Of a DNA stretch of 47,581 bases, positions 8,239-18,228 are shown one piece after another. Under the pieces are notes generated by a model. It made no database searches. It was not told where the DNA came from and was given only the letters and a program-made list of their open reading frames with translations. Numbering within the stretch: the first letter of the stretch is position 1; each line of letters opens with the position of its first letter. The translations under genes and the position numbers were made by a program. The DNA comes from Verrucomicrobiales bacterium (lineage in GTDB: Bacteria > Verrucomicrobiota > Verrucomicrobiia > Verrucomicrobiales > DEV007): positions 1-47,581 of the forward strand of contig JAPYUT010000030.1 of the NCBI GenBank assembly GCA_029940475.1, read 5' to 3'.

Positions 8239-11200
8239 TTACTCGGGCAATGGAGGCGCCTGGGCACGGACCTGGTAAAAACGGGTGCGCGGGTTATCAA
8301 TGCTGGCATCGGTCACGGTTAACTCTTCGGGAACCTCCACGGTTCTTCCCGCCTGCAGCAATACCCAGTTGCCGGCAGTGAGATCATCATTACGATAAAC
8401 TGAATAGCTTCGACCGGGTTTCGCAGGCCAGGTGATGCCGACCCCGTTAACACTGCGGGTAACCAGGGAAATGTGCAGAAAGTCTGCCGCATCAAGCGGA
8501 TCGGTATCGGCATTGTATTCTTCCGCATTGGTTGACCCATCGCCGTCATTATCATCCTCCCCACCGGCATCAAGGTCCCCGAAGCGGGCGATCTCCCAGG
8601 TATCCAGCATCCCGTCAAAGTCGGAATCAGCTTCTCCGCCGGTCAGGTTCACCGCGACAAACGCCTCGAAGCTTCCCTCAACCGGGTCTGTTGCAATAAT
8701 GGGCACCTGGAAAGTAAACGGCGAGAAAATCCCTATTGTGCTGAAATCGACAGCTGTCTCAAGCTGATTGCCGTTGATCGTGAAATAGGAAGAAAAAGGA
8801 TTGGTTTCCAGAGGCACGAGTTCAAAGTCAAAACTGATGTCAGAACTTGTCTCATTCACCTGGTGAATCTCCACGGCAATCACGTTCTCGCCTGAGACAA
8901 TTATGCCGGGCGATAAAACGTAGGGAATGATAGTCGTGTTATCAGGGGTGGAAGCACTTGCAAAAGTATTAAAAGCCACAATACCCGGAAGGTTTTGTGT
9001 GCGGATGGAAATACCGTTGATGTGTACAATCGCTGCATCGTCGAAGAGCATGCCAAATTCATATCCGCCGGCTGCCGGCGCTTCGACATTGAATTTGTGC
9101 CGGAAGTAGGTGGTTGCATTCTTCTCAATGTCTACGGTCAACGGGTCAGTATCGACGAACCCGACAACAGTGGCCTCGTCACCATCCCCGTAGCCAAGCT
9201 GCCCCGCTCCGGAAGCCCATTGACTGTCGTCATAAACCGGATCAACCCATGCCACACCCTGATCACTGCCATCATCCAGATATTTCCAGGTAGAACCAAA
9301 CGGAACAACCGGTGTTCCCGGAATGTCAGGCCAGTTGCCAAAGGTGAAGACATGCGTCTGTTCATCGTTGGCATCCTGCGCAAACAGGGCCCCGATCACC
9401 GTTGCTGCAGGAGCATCACCAGCAATGCTGTCAGGCAGGAGCGTAATGCCCGTGGGAGGCTCAAGGACCTGATTAACGGTAATGGTGAATTCCCTGCTGA
9501 GGCTGCGCCCGCTGTTATCAGTCACTGTAACGAGAATAATGAGCGACGAACTGTCATCATAGTCAATCGGTTGGCTGGTGACCAGTTGATGACCAAGCAC
9601 ACCGAAGAAATCATTAGCCGGATATGCCGGGTCACTGTCCACACTGAATGTAAACAGACCGCCATCGGGATCCGTTGCAGTCAGATTACCGACAACGCTG
9701 CCGGCGGGCTGCTGCTCATCAACTGCAGGGTTATCCAGGACTATATCAGTGGGCGGATCCACCGATTCAGGCCCAACATTTACGGTGACGTTTTCGACCA
9801 CCACTTCACCAAGATCACTGGTTGACTCAACGGGCACCGAGAAGCTGCCGCCATTGACCCTGCCGGCCTCTCCGACTTCCTTGTTAAGGAAGAGTTGATT
9901 GCCGACAAGGTAGAAATGGTCGGCATCGGAATTCCCGGCCTGGCGAAGGGTTGCCTTCAAGTCAAGGTTCAGCCAGGTGTCACTGCTGGTGGCGTTTGTT
10001 TGATGAACCTCGATGGCGATTGTGTTTGTCCCCGTGAGCAGGAGCTGCGTGAGTGCATCGCTGAAGGTCAATATATCGTTGGACGTCTCGCTGCCCTGGC
10101 TCTGGCCGGTGTAATCATCGAATGAGTCAACACCATCTGCCCTTATACGGGAAACCTCCTCACCGTTGATGTAGACAATCCCGCCATCATCAATCTCGAG
10201 CTCAAAGAGCAGCTCTGCGACCTTCGCCGGGTCGCTGACCTCGAACGTGCGGCGGAAATAGGTTGTCGCGAACTTGTTGTCCGGATCTCCACCAAAACTG
10301 ACCTCGGTGGTCGCCGTGGCGGTGTCCAGCGTGCCGTAACCAAGGGGTGAAGCACCGCTGCGCCATGCGCCATCCTCAAACCCGATCTCCCGCCATTGCG
10401 TACCCTGATCCGAGCCATCGTCAAGATATCTCCACTCATCGGAAAAACTGATCAGCTGGACAGGTTCTGGGTCAACATCAATCACTATACGGTAACTGTG
10501 CGTATCGGTAATTGGATCAATTGTGGAGAACGTGCCAACCGGCGTATTCGCGGGCGCATTTTCCGGCACCGCGTCCGGCTGTAGCGTGATTCGTGCCGGT
10601 GAAGGATCGATCGTGATGTCCAGGTTCTGGGTGAAGGACGAGCCGATCGAGTCACGCGACTGGATTCCCAGGCTGTATGTTGACTGCACATCCGCATCGA
10701 ATGCGACCGTGGTGAACAGCTGGTTTCCCATGATGGAAAAAGAAGCGTTGTCAGAAAAGAACAGTGTAGACAGCAGCGAAAATGTATGGCTTTCATTAAC
10801 GTCATCGTCAGCAGCGGAGAGGGTGCCGACCAGCCATCCGGCTGCGCTGTCCTCGGGCACTGTCGCGTTGTCAATGCTGATTGCGGTAACTTCACTCACC
10901 GCTGCCGGCACCACCGTGATCTCCAGGGTTTCCTCGGAGCTCCGGCCAAAGGCGTTGGTTGCACGTATAACTACATCAAAGCTCCGATCAACTTCTGCGG
11001 GAATATCAGCGGTGGGCTGCTTGAGCAAAAGCTGGTTGCCAGAAAATACAAAATACTGCTCGTCCCCGAATAACCCGGAGCGCCTCTGATACTCCAGGGC
11101 AAGGTCAAACATGATATCACTGCTTGTGCCGTTGGTCTGGTGCACCTCAACAGCGATGATATTGTCACCTGCAACAAGGGTCGCCGGATCGACATCAAAC

Positions 11201-12345
11201 TCAAAATAAGTGCTTTCATCCACCCCGCCGGCAGTGACATCGGCAAAGGTGTTGTTGTTCACTGCGCCATCCGGCAGGTTGTCTCGCACCACTTCAACGC
11301 CGTTGATATAAATGATGGCACCGTCATCACGCCGCATCCGGACACGCAGGGAATCCACCAGAGGCAGTTCTTCCTCATCCAGGTTAAAAGTTTTACGGAA
11401 GTAATAGGCAGCATGCTTGTTGTCAGCATTATCGCCAAAGCTGAGCGTTGTCGTCACGCTGTCATCGCCATAACCCAGCACGGCTGCACCGCTCGCCCAG
11501 GAAGAATCATCGAATATCGCTGCCTGCCAGTCAGGCGTCGGCAATGTCCCGTCATCCAGGTATTTCCAGTCAGAACCTTCGCCAATCAATGCAAAAGGAC
11601 CGGCAGCATCAAGCTGATAGACCAGCTTGAAAGTGTGTCCTCCGCCGGCGCCGGCGGACGCGGAGAGGTTGGCAACCGCAGCGCCGGCAATGGCATTAAC
11701 GGGAACCCCGGGCGAGGAGGCATTGATATCCTCGGGGATCAACGATGACACTGATTCCAGCAATTCCCACGCGGTATCGGCAAAGGACAGGAAACTGCCG
11801 TTAACCTGGGCAACATACAATTCCACGTCCTCACTGCCCGCACCCTCGTAGTAGATGAGCCTGACATCGTGCAGACCGGCGGCAAGATTGATCGTCCCGA
11901 ACGCATCCTCACCGATAACAGTGGACTCAACAACCACATCACCGTCAATGCTCAACCGTGCATGATCATCTGCAAAGATTCCGAAAGTAATGTCACCGGG
12001 TGCAGTTACATCAATCTGGCCGGTAATCTCGACCGCGAAATTATTGCGTCCGCTGCGAACACCGGGAAAGCTGTTTACCAGGGCAAAGCGGCCCACTTCC
12101 CCGAAATCAACCAGATCAGACACCCCAAGGGTAACAGCGGTCTGGTTGCTGCCGGCAAGCCCTAATTCAGCCTGCAGCAGACTGCCCGGCACAATGGAGA
12201 GGTTAACCTGGCGGACTTTCCACTGCCCGCCACCGGCCACAAGAGTTCCCGCATGCAAGCCCGGCATCTGGATGCACGCCAGAATCAAGACGACAAAGAT
12301 CAGCCGGGGCAAATGCCCCGGGAACGACAGATTGAAGTTTTTCAT
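8239..12345 (-). CDS. Large secreted protein: cadherin-like repeats with inserted beta-sandwich modules
   Basis: 1368 residues with a signal peptide (cleavage near residue 32). Residues ~35-185 resemble a PA14-type domain (TFGIFADDHARLSIDG). Five cadherin-like repeats follow. Repeats 1, 3 and 5 (about 206-478, 583-857, 964-1235) are interrupted after their first strands by a ~165-residue module beginning W-[KR]-YLDDG, containing YFR, D[DG]-x-I-hydrophobic-INGxE/I and ending near N-x-IA-[IV]-E-[IV]-HQ-[TV]-N. Each repeat then resumes with an F-x-G/V-NQL strand. Repeats 2 and 4 (about 486-578 and 866-957) lack the insert. A calcium-binding DSDFDGMLD/DNDGDGSTNAEEY stretch (1240-1280) precedes a ~70-residue C-terminal module. 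Probably an extracellular adhesion or glycan-binding protein; no enzyme motif was found and no PEP-CTERM-like tail is visible. Confidence 0.85.
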   Translation of the reverse strand: MKNFNLSFPGHLPRLIFVVLILACIQMPGLHAGTLVAGGGQWKVRQVNLSIVPGSLLQAELGLAGSNQTAVTLGVSDLVDFGEVGRFALVNSFPGVRSGRNNFAVEITGQIDVTAPGDITFGIFADDHARLSIDGDVVVESTVIGEDAFGTINLAAGLHDVRLIYYEGAGSEDVELYVAQVNGSFLSFADTAWELLESVSSLIPEDINASSPGVPVNAIAGAAVANLSASAGAGGGHTFKLVYQLDAAGPFALIGEGSDWKYLDDGTLPTPDWQAAIFDDSSWASGAAVLGYGDDSVTTTLSFGDNADNKHAAYYFRKTFNLDEEELPLVDSLRVRMRRDDGAIIYINGVEVVRDNLPDGAVNNNTFADVTAGGVDESTYFEFDVDPATLVAGDNIIAVEVHQTNGTSSDIMFDLALEYQRRSGLFGDEQYFVFSGNQLLLKQPTADIPAEVDRSFDVVIRATNAFGRSSEETLEITVVPAAVSEVTAISIDNATVPEDSAAGWLVGTLSAADDDVNESHTFSLLSTLFFSDNASFSIMGNQLFTTVAFDADVQSTYSLGIQSRDSIGSSFTQNLDITIDPSPARITLQPDAVPENAPANTPVGTFSTIDPITDTHSYRIVIDVDPEPVQLISFSDEWRYLDDGSDQGTQWREIGFEDGAWRSGASPLGYGTLDTATATTEVSFGGDPDNKFATTYFRRTFEVSDPAKVAELLFELEIDDGGIVYINGEEVSRIRADGVDSFDDYTGQSQGSETSNDILTFSDALTQLLLTGTNTIAIEVHQTNATSSDTWLNLDLKATLRQAGNSDADHFYLVGNQLFLNKEVGEAGRVNGGSFSVPVESTSDLGEVVVENVTVNVGPESVDPPTDIVLDNPAVDEQQPAGSVVGNLTATDPDGGLFTFSVDSDPAYPANDFFGVLGHQLVTSQPIDYDDSSSLIILVTVTDNSGRSLSREFTITVNQVLEPPTGITLLPDSIAGDAPAATVIGALFAQDANDEQTHVFTFGNWPDIPGTPVVPFGSTWKYLDDGSDQGVAWVDPVYDDSQWASGAGQLGYGDGDEATVVGFVDTDPLTVDIEKNATTYFRHKFNVEAPAAGGYEFGMLFDDAAIVHINGISIRTQNLPGIVAFNTFASASTPDNTTIIPYVLSPGIIVSGENVIAVEIHQVNETSSDISFDFELVPLETNPFSSYFTINGNQLETAVDFSTIGIFSPFTFQVPIIATDPVEGSFEAFVAVNLTGGEADSDFDGMLDTWEIARFGDLDAGGEDDNDGDGSTNAEEYNADTDPLDAADFLHISLVTRSVNGVGITWPAKPGRSYSVYRNDDLTAGNWVLLQAGRTVEVPEELTVTDASIDNPRTRFYQVRAQAPPLPE

Positions 12346-12684
12346 GTTTTGGGGGGAGTTTCAGATAAAAATGCTTCCATAAGATACTCTCCATGAAAAA
12401 GGAAGCTGCTAAATAGCAACCTTCGGGGAGGTTAACTACACGGAACTTATGATGGATACCTTATACCAGTAACAAGTTTATAACGCACTGGCCAACAATG
12501 AATCATCAAATTTCCATTTTATGGAAATAATGTCAGTGGAATCAGCTACAAGGGCAATTCTTCAGATCGGTTGCGCTTGCTTCAGGTGCTAAAAGAGTAT
12601 TAAATTTTGGTCGCACCCTTGTGGGTTGCCCCCTAGTATTCACACTCCGTCATGTGCCATGAGACAACAAACCGCTTATCGTTA
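12346..12684. promoter_or_regulatory. Divergent intergenic region between the large secreted protein and the lipoprotein
   Basis: About 340 bp, AT-rich and without a gene. It holds a perfect inverted repeat TTTCCAT-TTT-ATGGAAA and, nearer the right gene, an imperfect GCACCC/GGGTTGC hairpin around 12611. The short ATGAAAAAGG frame near 12392 stops after eight codons. Start sites for both divergent genes should be here, but no convincing -35/-10 pair was found. Confidence 0.4.
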
Positions 12685-13125
12685 ATGATTACCCGAATCA
12701 TCCTTGTAGCACTATTAACCTGTCTCGGTAGCTGTGGAATCTTTCAGGAAAAACCGAACCCTGGACTGGTGGCACCAAATGCAACAGTCCCACAAGACTT
12801 CCTGTTCAGTTGGAACAAACCCTATAACGCATGGATGGATTCCCCGGTACGGGTTTACTACAACGCAGTCCCTCTCGATCAGATCTTTAACAATTCTCCC
12901 TTTATCCGGCTCTCTTACAGGTTTACCGAGAAACCCGCAGAAATACCACTGGTATCCATAGATACTCTCGGCCTCACCCGACGCCAGCTCCTCTGGTCTA
13001 TCGCTCACGATAATAACCTGCAAATGATCCTGCAAACTCTGTCCAACGGTCATCCGAGCGAGGTAATCATCCGTGACCGTGGAGATAAAACCAAGGACAG
13101 GATCAAAGCCCAGCTCGACAGCTAG
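12685..13125 (+). CDS. Small hypothetical lipoprotein
   Basis: From the ATG at 12685 the product is 146 residues. Its N-terminus is a lipoprotein signal: MITR, a hydrophobic stretch, then the lipobox L-G-S-C with C17 as the lipidated cysteine. The mature part (~130 residues) is polar, with a predicted beta-rich middle and a helical end, and I do not recognise a family. The frame opens 33 bp earlier at 12652, but that adds a polar stretch in front of the signal sequence and is unlikely. It is divergent from the large secreted protein and converges on the glycosyltransferase. Envelope anchoring follows from the lipobox; nothing else is known. Confidence 0.75.
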   Translation: MITRIILVALLTCLGSCGIFQEKPNPGLVAPNATVPQDFLFSWNKPYNAWMDSPVRVYYNAVPLDQIFNNSPFIRLSYRFTEKPAEIPLVSIDTLGLTRRQLLWSIAHDNNLQMILQTLSNGHPSEVIIRDRGDKTKDRIKAQLDS

Positions 13126-13147
13126 GCAGCCTCTCTTCCCAGGAGCA

Positions 13148-14416
13148 TTATCCGCTTAGCTCATCTACAAGCCTGCTCAGGTTTGAGCGCAATACTTTGT
13201 ATGAGTAATGCTTTTCGCATAACTGGTAATTGTGGATAGCCCATTGTGAGGCAAGATCCTGATCCTCAATAAGTCTGGCGGCGCCACTCACGACATCATC
13301 CGTAAGGCAACCGTCCATGGCAACTACATTAAACCCGTGCGGTTCAATGTCCTCAGCATAAACTGAATAACGGTTCACCATCACCGGTTTCGAAAAATAA
13401 AAGGTCTCCAGCAAAGCGTTGCCAAATCCCTCGTAGAGGCTGGGATAAGTTACGAAATCAGCATGCGGATAGACATCCCACAGCCTGTAGAGTTTGTGCC
13501 CCAATGAGTCAATTCCCCTGCTATCACTCACCCGGTCACCGGCCCACACAATCCTGACCCCAAGCTGCCCGGCAAGCTTGACAAGGCTATCCAGATATTC
13601 AAACCCCTCATCTCCAGCGACATGGGAAACCACAAGGCAAACTTTTCGCTCCAGTTGTTCTTGCAGGCGGCAACACAACTCAATGGAAAACTCGATACCT
13701 TTACGCGGAACAATCCGGGTTGGCTGTAATATCAGGATTTCATCAGGCGCAATCCCGAATTGATCCCGAAAATCATCACCATAACCGTCCGGCAAGGGGG
13801 GAGGATTCTCAAAATCAAAGACATTGGGAACTACCGATGAGGGCACCCCACGCCGCTCCAGAAGATCTTTTCCTGCCCGGGAATTAATCACGATGTGCTG
13901 GAACCTGTCACTCAAGGCCGGGGGAAACGCACGCTGCAAATAATCCCCCGCACAACCGCTTCCAAAGCGGGCACGTTCCCAGGAGAAATCATGGTGATGC
14001 GCCAACATCGGCATCCCCTCTTCCGCAAGGGAGGTTATCGCCAATCCAAGCGGAACATGCATGGGAATGGCCAGGATGTTCTGTGGCAGCAGCAGATCAA
14101 GCTGAAACCGTGAGATGAACTGCCGCAGTTCAACCTGTAAGTCATCGGCAAACTCCGCCACGGCATCACTCAACGATTGTGCCCGCGCTTCAGCATGCCC
14201 GAACAGGGCATGTTGCATGGCAAGATTCTCAGGGCATTCAAAGAATGCCTGCCGGCAAAAATGAGAACGTTCAGGTGCAGTATCCAGTTGCCCGCCAAAC
14301 CAAAAACATCGATGCCCAAGATTATTCTCAAAGACATGCGCCCATTTTGCAGCCTCCAATGAAACGCCATCGGTGCCATGAAACCGCGTTGAAACAAAGC
14401 CTATGCGCATGCCCAA
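13148..14416 (-). CDS. Glycosyltransferase family 4 (GT-B fold)
   Basis: 422 residues with two Rossmann-like halves. The C-terminal half has the GT4 signatures: the QPTRIVPRKGIEFSIEL loop (arginine and lysine contacting the donor phosphates) and the E-x7-E type motif YPSLYEGFGNALLETF. The N-terminal half contains HHHDFSWERARF, probably in the acceptor site. Enzymes of this type transfer a sugar from a nucleotide sugar with retention of configuration. No polysaccharide cluster surrounds it, so acceptor and product cannot be named. It lies 83 bp downstream of clpC on the same strand and could be read through from that operon. Confidence 0.88.
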   Translation of the reverse strand: MGMRIGFVSTRFHGTDGVSLEAAKWAHVFENNLGHRCFWFGGQLDTAPERSHFCRQAFFECPENLAMQHALFGHAEARAQSLSDAVAEFADDLQVELRQFISRFQLDLLLPQNILAIPMHVPLGLAITSLAEEGMPMLAHHHDFSWERARFGSGCAGDYLQRAFPPALSDRFQHIVINSRAGKDLLERRGVPSSVVPNVFDFENPPPLPDGYGDDFRDQFGIAPDEILILQPTRIVPRKGIEFSIELCCRLQEQLERKVCLVVSHVAGDEGFEYLDSLVKLAGQLGVRIVWAGDRVSDSRGIDSLGHKLYRLWDVYPHADFVTYPSLYEGFGNALLETFYFSKPVMVNRYSVYAEDIEPHGFNVVAMDGCLTDDVVSGAARLIEDQDLASQWAIHNYQLCEKHYSYKVLRSNLSRLVDELSG

Positions 14417-14499
14417 AAATCAGCACCGGGAGACCAAAATCCGGGAAAAACAACAGTCCTGCTGAATATCAGCATTCTTCGCCGCACACGATCCCTGGC

Positions 14500-17013
14500 C
14501 TAGGCCTCTTCAGCCACCGTTTCACACTCCTCAGGATCACCCTCCTCCGCCTTGAACTTCAGGTTCTTACCATCCTTGTCGATGGTGATTGTTACCTTGT
14601 CTCCATCCTTGACATCACCACGCAGGAGATGCTCAGCAAGCGGATCCTCAAGATGCTTCTCAACCGAACGGCGCATTGGCCGTGCACCATATTGCGGGTC
14701 ATAACCGTGTTCTATCAGGATCTCCTTGGCTGAAGGCTCAATGCTGACACTGATTGATTTATGGGCAAGGCGTTCTACCACTTTGGAGATCTCAAGGTCA
14801 ACGATCTTCACAAGGTCCTTCTTCTCAAGCATATGGAAGACGATCAGCTCATCCAAACGGTTGAGAAACTCCGGTTTAAAGATCTTTTTAGCCTGACCGA
14901 GGATCTTTTCCTTCATCCCCTCATAATCCGCGGACTCATTCTTCATCGCCGCAAATCCAAGGGAAGTCTGCCTCTTGATTAATTCCGCCCCGGCATTCGA
15001 GGTCATGATGATGATGGTATTTCGAAAATCAATCTTGCGGCCAAAACTGTCAGTAACAGTTCCTTCCTCCAGTATCTGCAGGAGAAGATGCATGACGTCC
15101 GGGTGCGCTTTCTCCACCTCGTCAAACAACACTACCGAGTAAGGACGGCGACGGACAGCTTCAGAGAGTTGACCGCCCTCCTCGAAACCGACATATCCTG
15201 GCGGCGAACCAATCAGGCGACTCGAAGTGAACTTCTCCATGTATTCGGACATATCAATCTGGATAAGCGCATCCGGATCACCGAACATGAATTCCGCCAG
15301 ATTGCGGGCAAGAAAAGTCTTACCGACACCGGTAGGCCCAAGAAATATGAACGATCCAATCGGACGTCGCGGATCCTTGAGGTCCGCCCGTGAACGCCGC
15401 AGGGCTTTTGAAATAGCGGTAACCGCCTCATCCTGGCCAATCACATGACTCCTGAGCTCATCCTCCATTCGCAGGAGTTTCTCAGCCTCGGCTTCCTCCA
15501 TCCGCTGCAACGGTACCCCCGTCCACTTGGCAACAATGCCCATTATATCATCCTCGTTGACCTTAATGGTTTCCTCCTCACTGCTTGAACGCCATTGTTC
15601 CAGCATCTCCTCAAGCTGCTTCTTGGTTTGCTTCTCCTTGTCCCGCAGCGATGCAGCTTTCTCGAAATCCTGATCCTTGATGGCTTCTTCCTTCTCGATA
15701 CGGATCTCCTCAATTTCCGTCTCGAGTTCCTTGAACTTGGGCGGACGGGTCATCACGCTGATCCGCGCCTTGGCACCCGCCTCATCCATTATATCAATGG
15801 CCTTGTCAGGAAGAAAACGGCCGGTCAAGTAACGTTCAGAAAGGGTCACTGCCGCCTTGATGGCATTTGTGGTATACTTGACCTTGTGGTGCAGCTCATA
15901 CTTGTGCTGAAGCCCGTGTAGAATCTTGATTGTATCCTCAGTGTTGGGTTCCTCAACCTTTACGGTCTGGAAGCGACGCTCAAGGGCTGCATCTTTCTCG
16001 ATATATTTCCGGTGTTCGTTGAGTGTTGTGGCTCCGACACACTGGAGTTCGCCACGGCTTAGTGCCGGTTTAATAATGTTCGATGCATCCATGGCACCCT
16101 CAGCTGAACCCGCGCCGACTATGGTGTGCAACTCATCAATAAACAGGATCACATTCTTGGCACGGCGAATCTCATCCATCACTGCCTTGATACGCTCCTC
16201 GAATTGTCCGCGATATTTCGTCCCGGCGACCATTAGCGCAAGGTCAAGAGTGATCACCTTGCGCTCCCGCAGCAACTCCGGCACGTTCCCCGCTGAAATT
16301 TCCTGGGCAAGACCTTCAACAATTGCTGTTTTCCCGACTCCGGCCTCACCAATGAGCACCGGGTTATTCTTTGTCCGGCGACAGAGGATCTGGATAACCC
16401 GCTCAATCTCCTCAATCCTCCCGATAACCGGATCCAGTTCCCCCTTTTCAGCAAGTTCAGTAAGGTCGCGGCCAAACGCACGCAATGCGGGAGTCTTGCT
16501 CTCCCTCCGACCGGGACCGCCTTCGATGTCCTCAAATACATCCTCATCATCTTCACCAAGCTCGCCTGGCGTGAAATTCGGATCCAGTTCCTTTAAGATC
16601 TCGTTACGGGTACACTCGATGTCTATTTCAAGGCTCTTCAGCACGCGGGCAGCAACACCGTCCCCCTCACGTAGCAAGCCGAGCAAAATATGTTCAGTGC
16701 CGACATAGGAATGGTTGAGTGCCTTGGCTTCCTTCCCGGCCAGGGCAAGCACCTTCTTCACCCGCGGGGTGTAGGGAATATTCCCCACCATCTTGGTTTC
16801 CGGACCGGATCCTACCTGCTTCTCAACCTCCATTCGCACTGTCTCAAGATCCAGCCCCATCTTCTGCAGGACATTCACCGCAACGCCCTGGCCAAGCTTG
16901 ATCAAGCCAAGCAGTAAATGCTCGGTACCCACGTAATTGTGGTTAAAGCGATCCGCCTCCTTGCGCGCAAGGGCCAGCACTTGTTGGGCCCTGGGGGTAA
17001 AATTATTCATCAT
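14500..17013 (-). CDS. clpC: ATP-dependent Clp protease ATP-binding subunit ClpC
   Basis: 837 residues with complete ClpC order: two Clp_N repeats (1-~145, each with the HNYVGTEHLLLGL or HSYVGTEHILLGL motif), AAA+ D1 with Walker A GEAGVGKT near residue 225, a UVR-type middle segment (DFEKAASLRDKEK) and AAA+ D2 with GPTGVGKT near residue 550. The loop SLGFAAM carries the LGF tripeptide used to dock ClpP. It unfolds substrates for ClpP, including arginine-phosphorylated proteins in Firmicutes. It is the last gene of mcsA-mcsB-clpC, 54 bp after mcsB. No clpP is in the window. Confidence 0.96.
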   Translation of the reverse strand: MMNNFTPRAQQVLALARKEADRFNHNYVGTEHLLLGLIKLGQGVAVNVLQKMGLDLETVRMEVEKQVGSGPETKMVGNIPYTPRVKKVLALAGKEAKALNHSYVGTEHILLGLLREGDGVAARVLKSLEIDIECTRNEILKELDPNFTPGELGEDDEDVFEDIEGGPGRRESKTPALRAFGRDLTELAEKGELDPVIGRIEEIERVIQILCRRTKNNPVLIGEAGVGKTAIVEGLAQEISAGNVPELLRERKVITLDLALMVAGTKYRGQFEERIKAVMDEIRRAKNVILFIDELHTIVGAGSAEGAMDASNIIKPALSRGELQCVGATTLNEHRKYIEKDAALERRFQTVKVEEPNTEDTIKILHGLQHKYELHHKVKYTTNAIKAAVTLSERYLTGRFLPDKAIDIMDEAGAKARISVMTRPPKFKELETEIEEIRIEKEEAIKDQDFEKAASLRDKEKQTKKQLEEMLEQWRSSSEEETIKVNEDDIMGIVAKWTGVPLQRMEEAEAEKLLRMEDELRSHVIGQDEAVTAISKALRRSRADLKDPRRPIGSFIFLGPTGVGKTFLARNLAEFMFGDPDALIQIDMSEYMEKFTSSRLIGSPPGYVGFEEGGQLSEAVRRRPYSVVLFDEVEKAHPDVMHLLLQILEEGTVTDSFGRKIDFRNTIIIMTSNAGAELIKRQTSLGFAAMKNESADYEGMKEKILGQAKKIFKPEFLNRLDELIVFHMLEKKDLVKIVDLEISKVVERLAHKSISVSIEPSAKEILIEHGYDPQYGARPMRRSVEKHLEDPLAEHLLRGDVKDGDKVTITIDKDGKNLKFKAEEGDPEECETVAEEA

Positions 17014-17067
17014 GGCAAACTCACTTGAATCAGGGGAACAGCAAAGCCGGGCACAAAATGCAAAGGT

Positions 17068-18222
17068 TTATTCCTTGTCATCATCGATTTCCGGATCCTG
17101 ATTCCTGTTACTTTCTGGGTGTTCCTCTGGTAACTTACCCGGCTCAGGGAGGATTTTCAACTCGTCACGCATAATTTCCGCACGCAGCGTGTCACGTTGC
17201 TCCACCCCGAGCTTACAATCTGCCCGCATCTGGAGGTGAGCCGGTTGAATCTCCATAAAAAGAACATCAATAACACCCCTTACTTCATCAGGAAAATATC
17301 CAAGATCAACCCCCGTCCTCAACATCGACAATAATTCAAGCGCCTCTTTGGTCGAGATTATATGGCCATGCCTGAGAATCGCATATGCCCGGCCAACCTT
17401 GTCATCCAGCATGGATCGCCGATCCTCATACAAAGTCGCACGGGCATTTTTCTCATGTTCGATAATCTGCCTGATGACCTTTTCAAGACGAGCTACAATC
17501 TCAATCTCTTTTTCCCCGAGAGTATGCTGGTTAGAGACCTGGAAAAGGTTCCCCAGTGCCTCGGTGCCTTCCCCATAAAGCCCACGTACAGCAAGGCCGA
17601 TCTTGTTCACCGCCTGAATAACCTGGTTAATCTGCTCGGAAAGCACCAGCGCAGGTAGATGGAGCATGGCCGAGGCACGCATCCCAGTACCAAGGTTCGT
17701 CGGACAGGCAGTAAGATAACCGTGCTGGTTGTCAAAAGCATAATCAATATTCTCCTCAAGCTTGCTATCGATCTTGTCGATCATCTTGTAGGCAGATTTC
17801 AGGTTCAGTCCCGGTTTAATCGACTGCATGCGCAGGTGATCCTCCTCATTGATCATGATACACAGTGTCTGTTTGCGATTCATCACAACCGCACTGCCTG
17901 TTCCCTTGGCGGCCTGCTCCCGGCTGATGAGGTGACGCTCAACGAGCACCTGCTTTCTAATGGTATTAAGATTGCGTAAATCCGATGAGAACGCACCACG
18001 CATCTCGCTCAGTGTATCCACCGTCGGCTTCACGGAATTAAGCACCAGTATACGATCATCCTCAGTCGCCCATCCCGGAAACGACAACCCCGCCAGGTTA
18101 CGTGCAAGCCGAATACGGCTGCTGATGACAATCTCCCCCAAGGGGCCCGCAGTCAGCATCCATTCGGCAGGATTCTTCAAAATAGTGTTAAATTGCATCA
18201 TCAATCCGAAAACGTTGGGCAA
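17068..18222 (-). CDS. mcsB: Protein-arginine kinase McsB
   Basis: A phosphagen-kinase fold enzyme that phosphorylates arginine side chains. Family landmarks are SSRIRLARN (34-42), the EEDHLRMQ loop, CPTNLGTGMRAS with its catalytic-loop cysteine, and RGLYGEGTEALGNLFQVSNQ. Near the C-terminus RDTLRA (343-348) fits the RDxxRA motif that forms the phosphoarginine-sensing allosteric site in Bacillus-type McsB and is absent from ordinary creatine and arginine kinases. The frame begins at TTG 18222; ATGs at 18201 and 18198 are also possible. The AAGGAG at the end of mcsA lies 12 nt before the TTG, so the start is undecided. The acidic tail (last ~25 residues) is longer than usual. Confidence 0.94.
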   Translation of the reverse strand: MPNVFGLMMQFNTILKNPAEWMLTAGPLGEIVISSRIRLARNLAGLSFPGWATEDDRILVLNSVKPTVDTLSEMRGAFSSDLRNLNTIRKQVLVERHLISREQAAKGTGSAVVMNRKQTLCIMINEEDHLRMQSIKPGLNLKSAYKMIDKIDSKLEENIDYAFDNQHGYLTACPTNLGTGMRASAMLHLPALVLSEQINQVIQAVNKIGLAVRGLYGEGTEALGNLFQVSNQHTLGEKEIEIVARLEKVIRQIIEHEKNARATLYEDRRSMLDDKVGRAYAILRHGHIISTKEALELLSMLRTGVDLGYFPDEVRGVIDVLFMEIQPAHLQMRADCKLGVEQRDTLRAEIMRDELKILPEPGKLPEEHPESNRNQDPEIDDDKE

Positions 18223-18228
18223 GCAGCC

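Noticed and set aside
8995..9825. 276-codon plus-strand frame
   Set aside because: Lies antisense within the 1368-residue secreted protein, whose repeats are clearly conserved in the minus frame.
15926..16708. 260-codon plus-strand frame
   Set aside because: Antisense to clpC; the serine/arginine-rich product reflects the reversed codon pattern.
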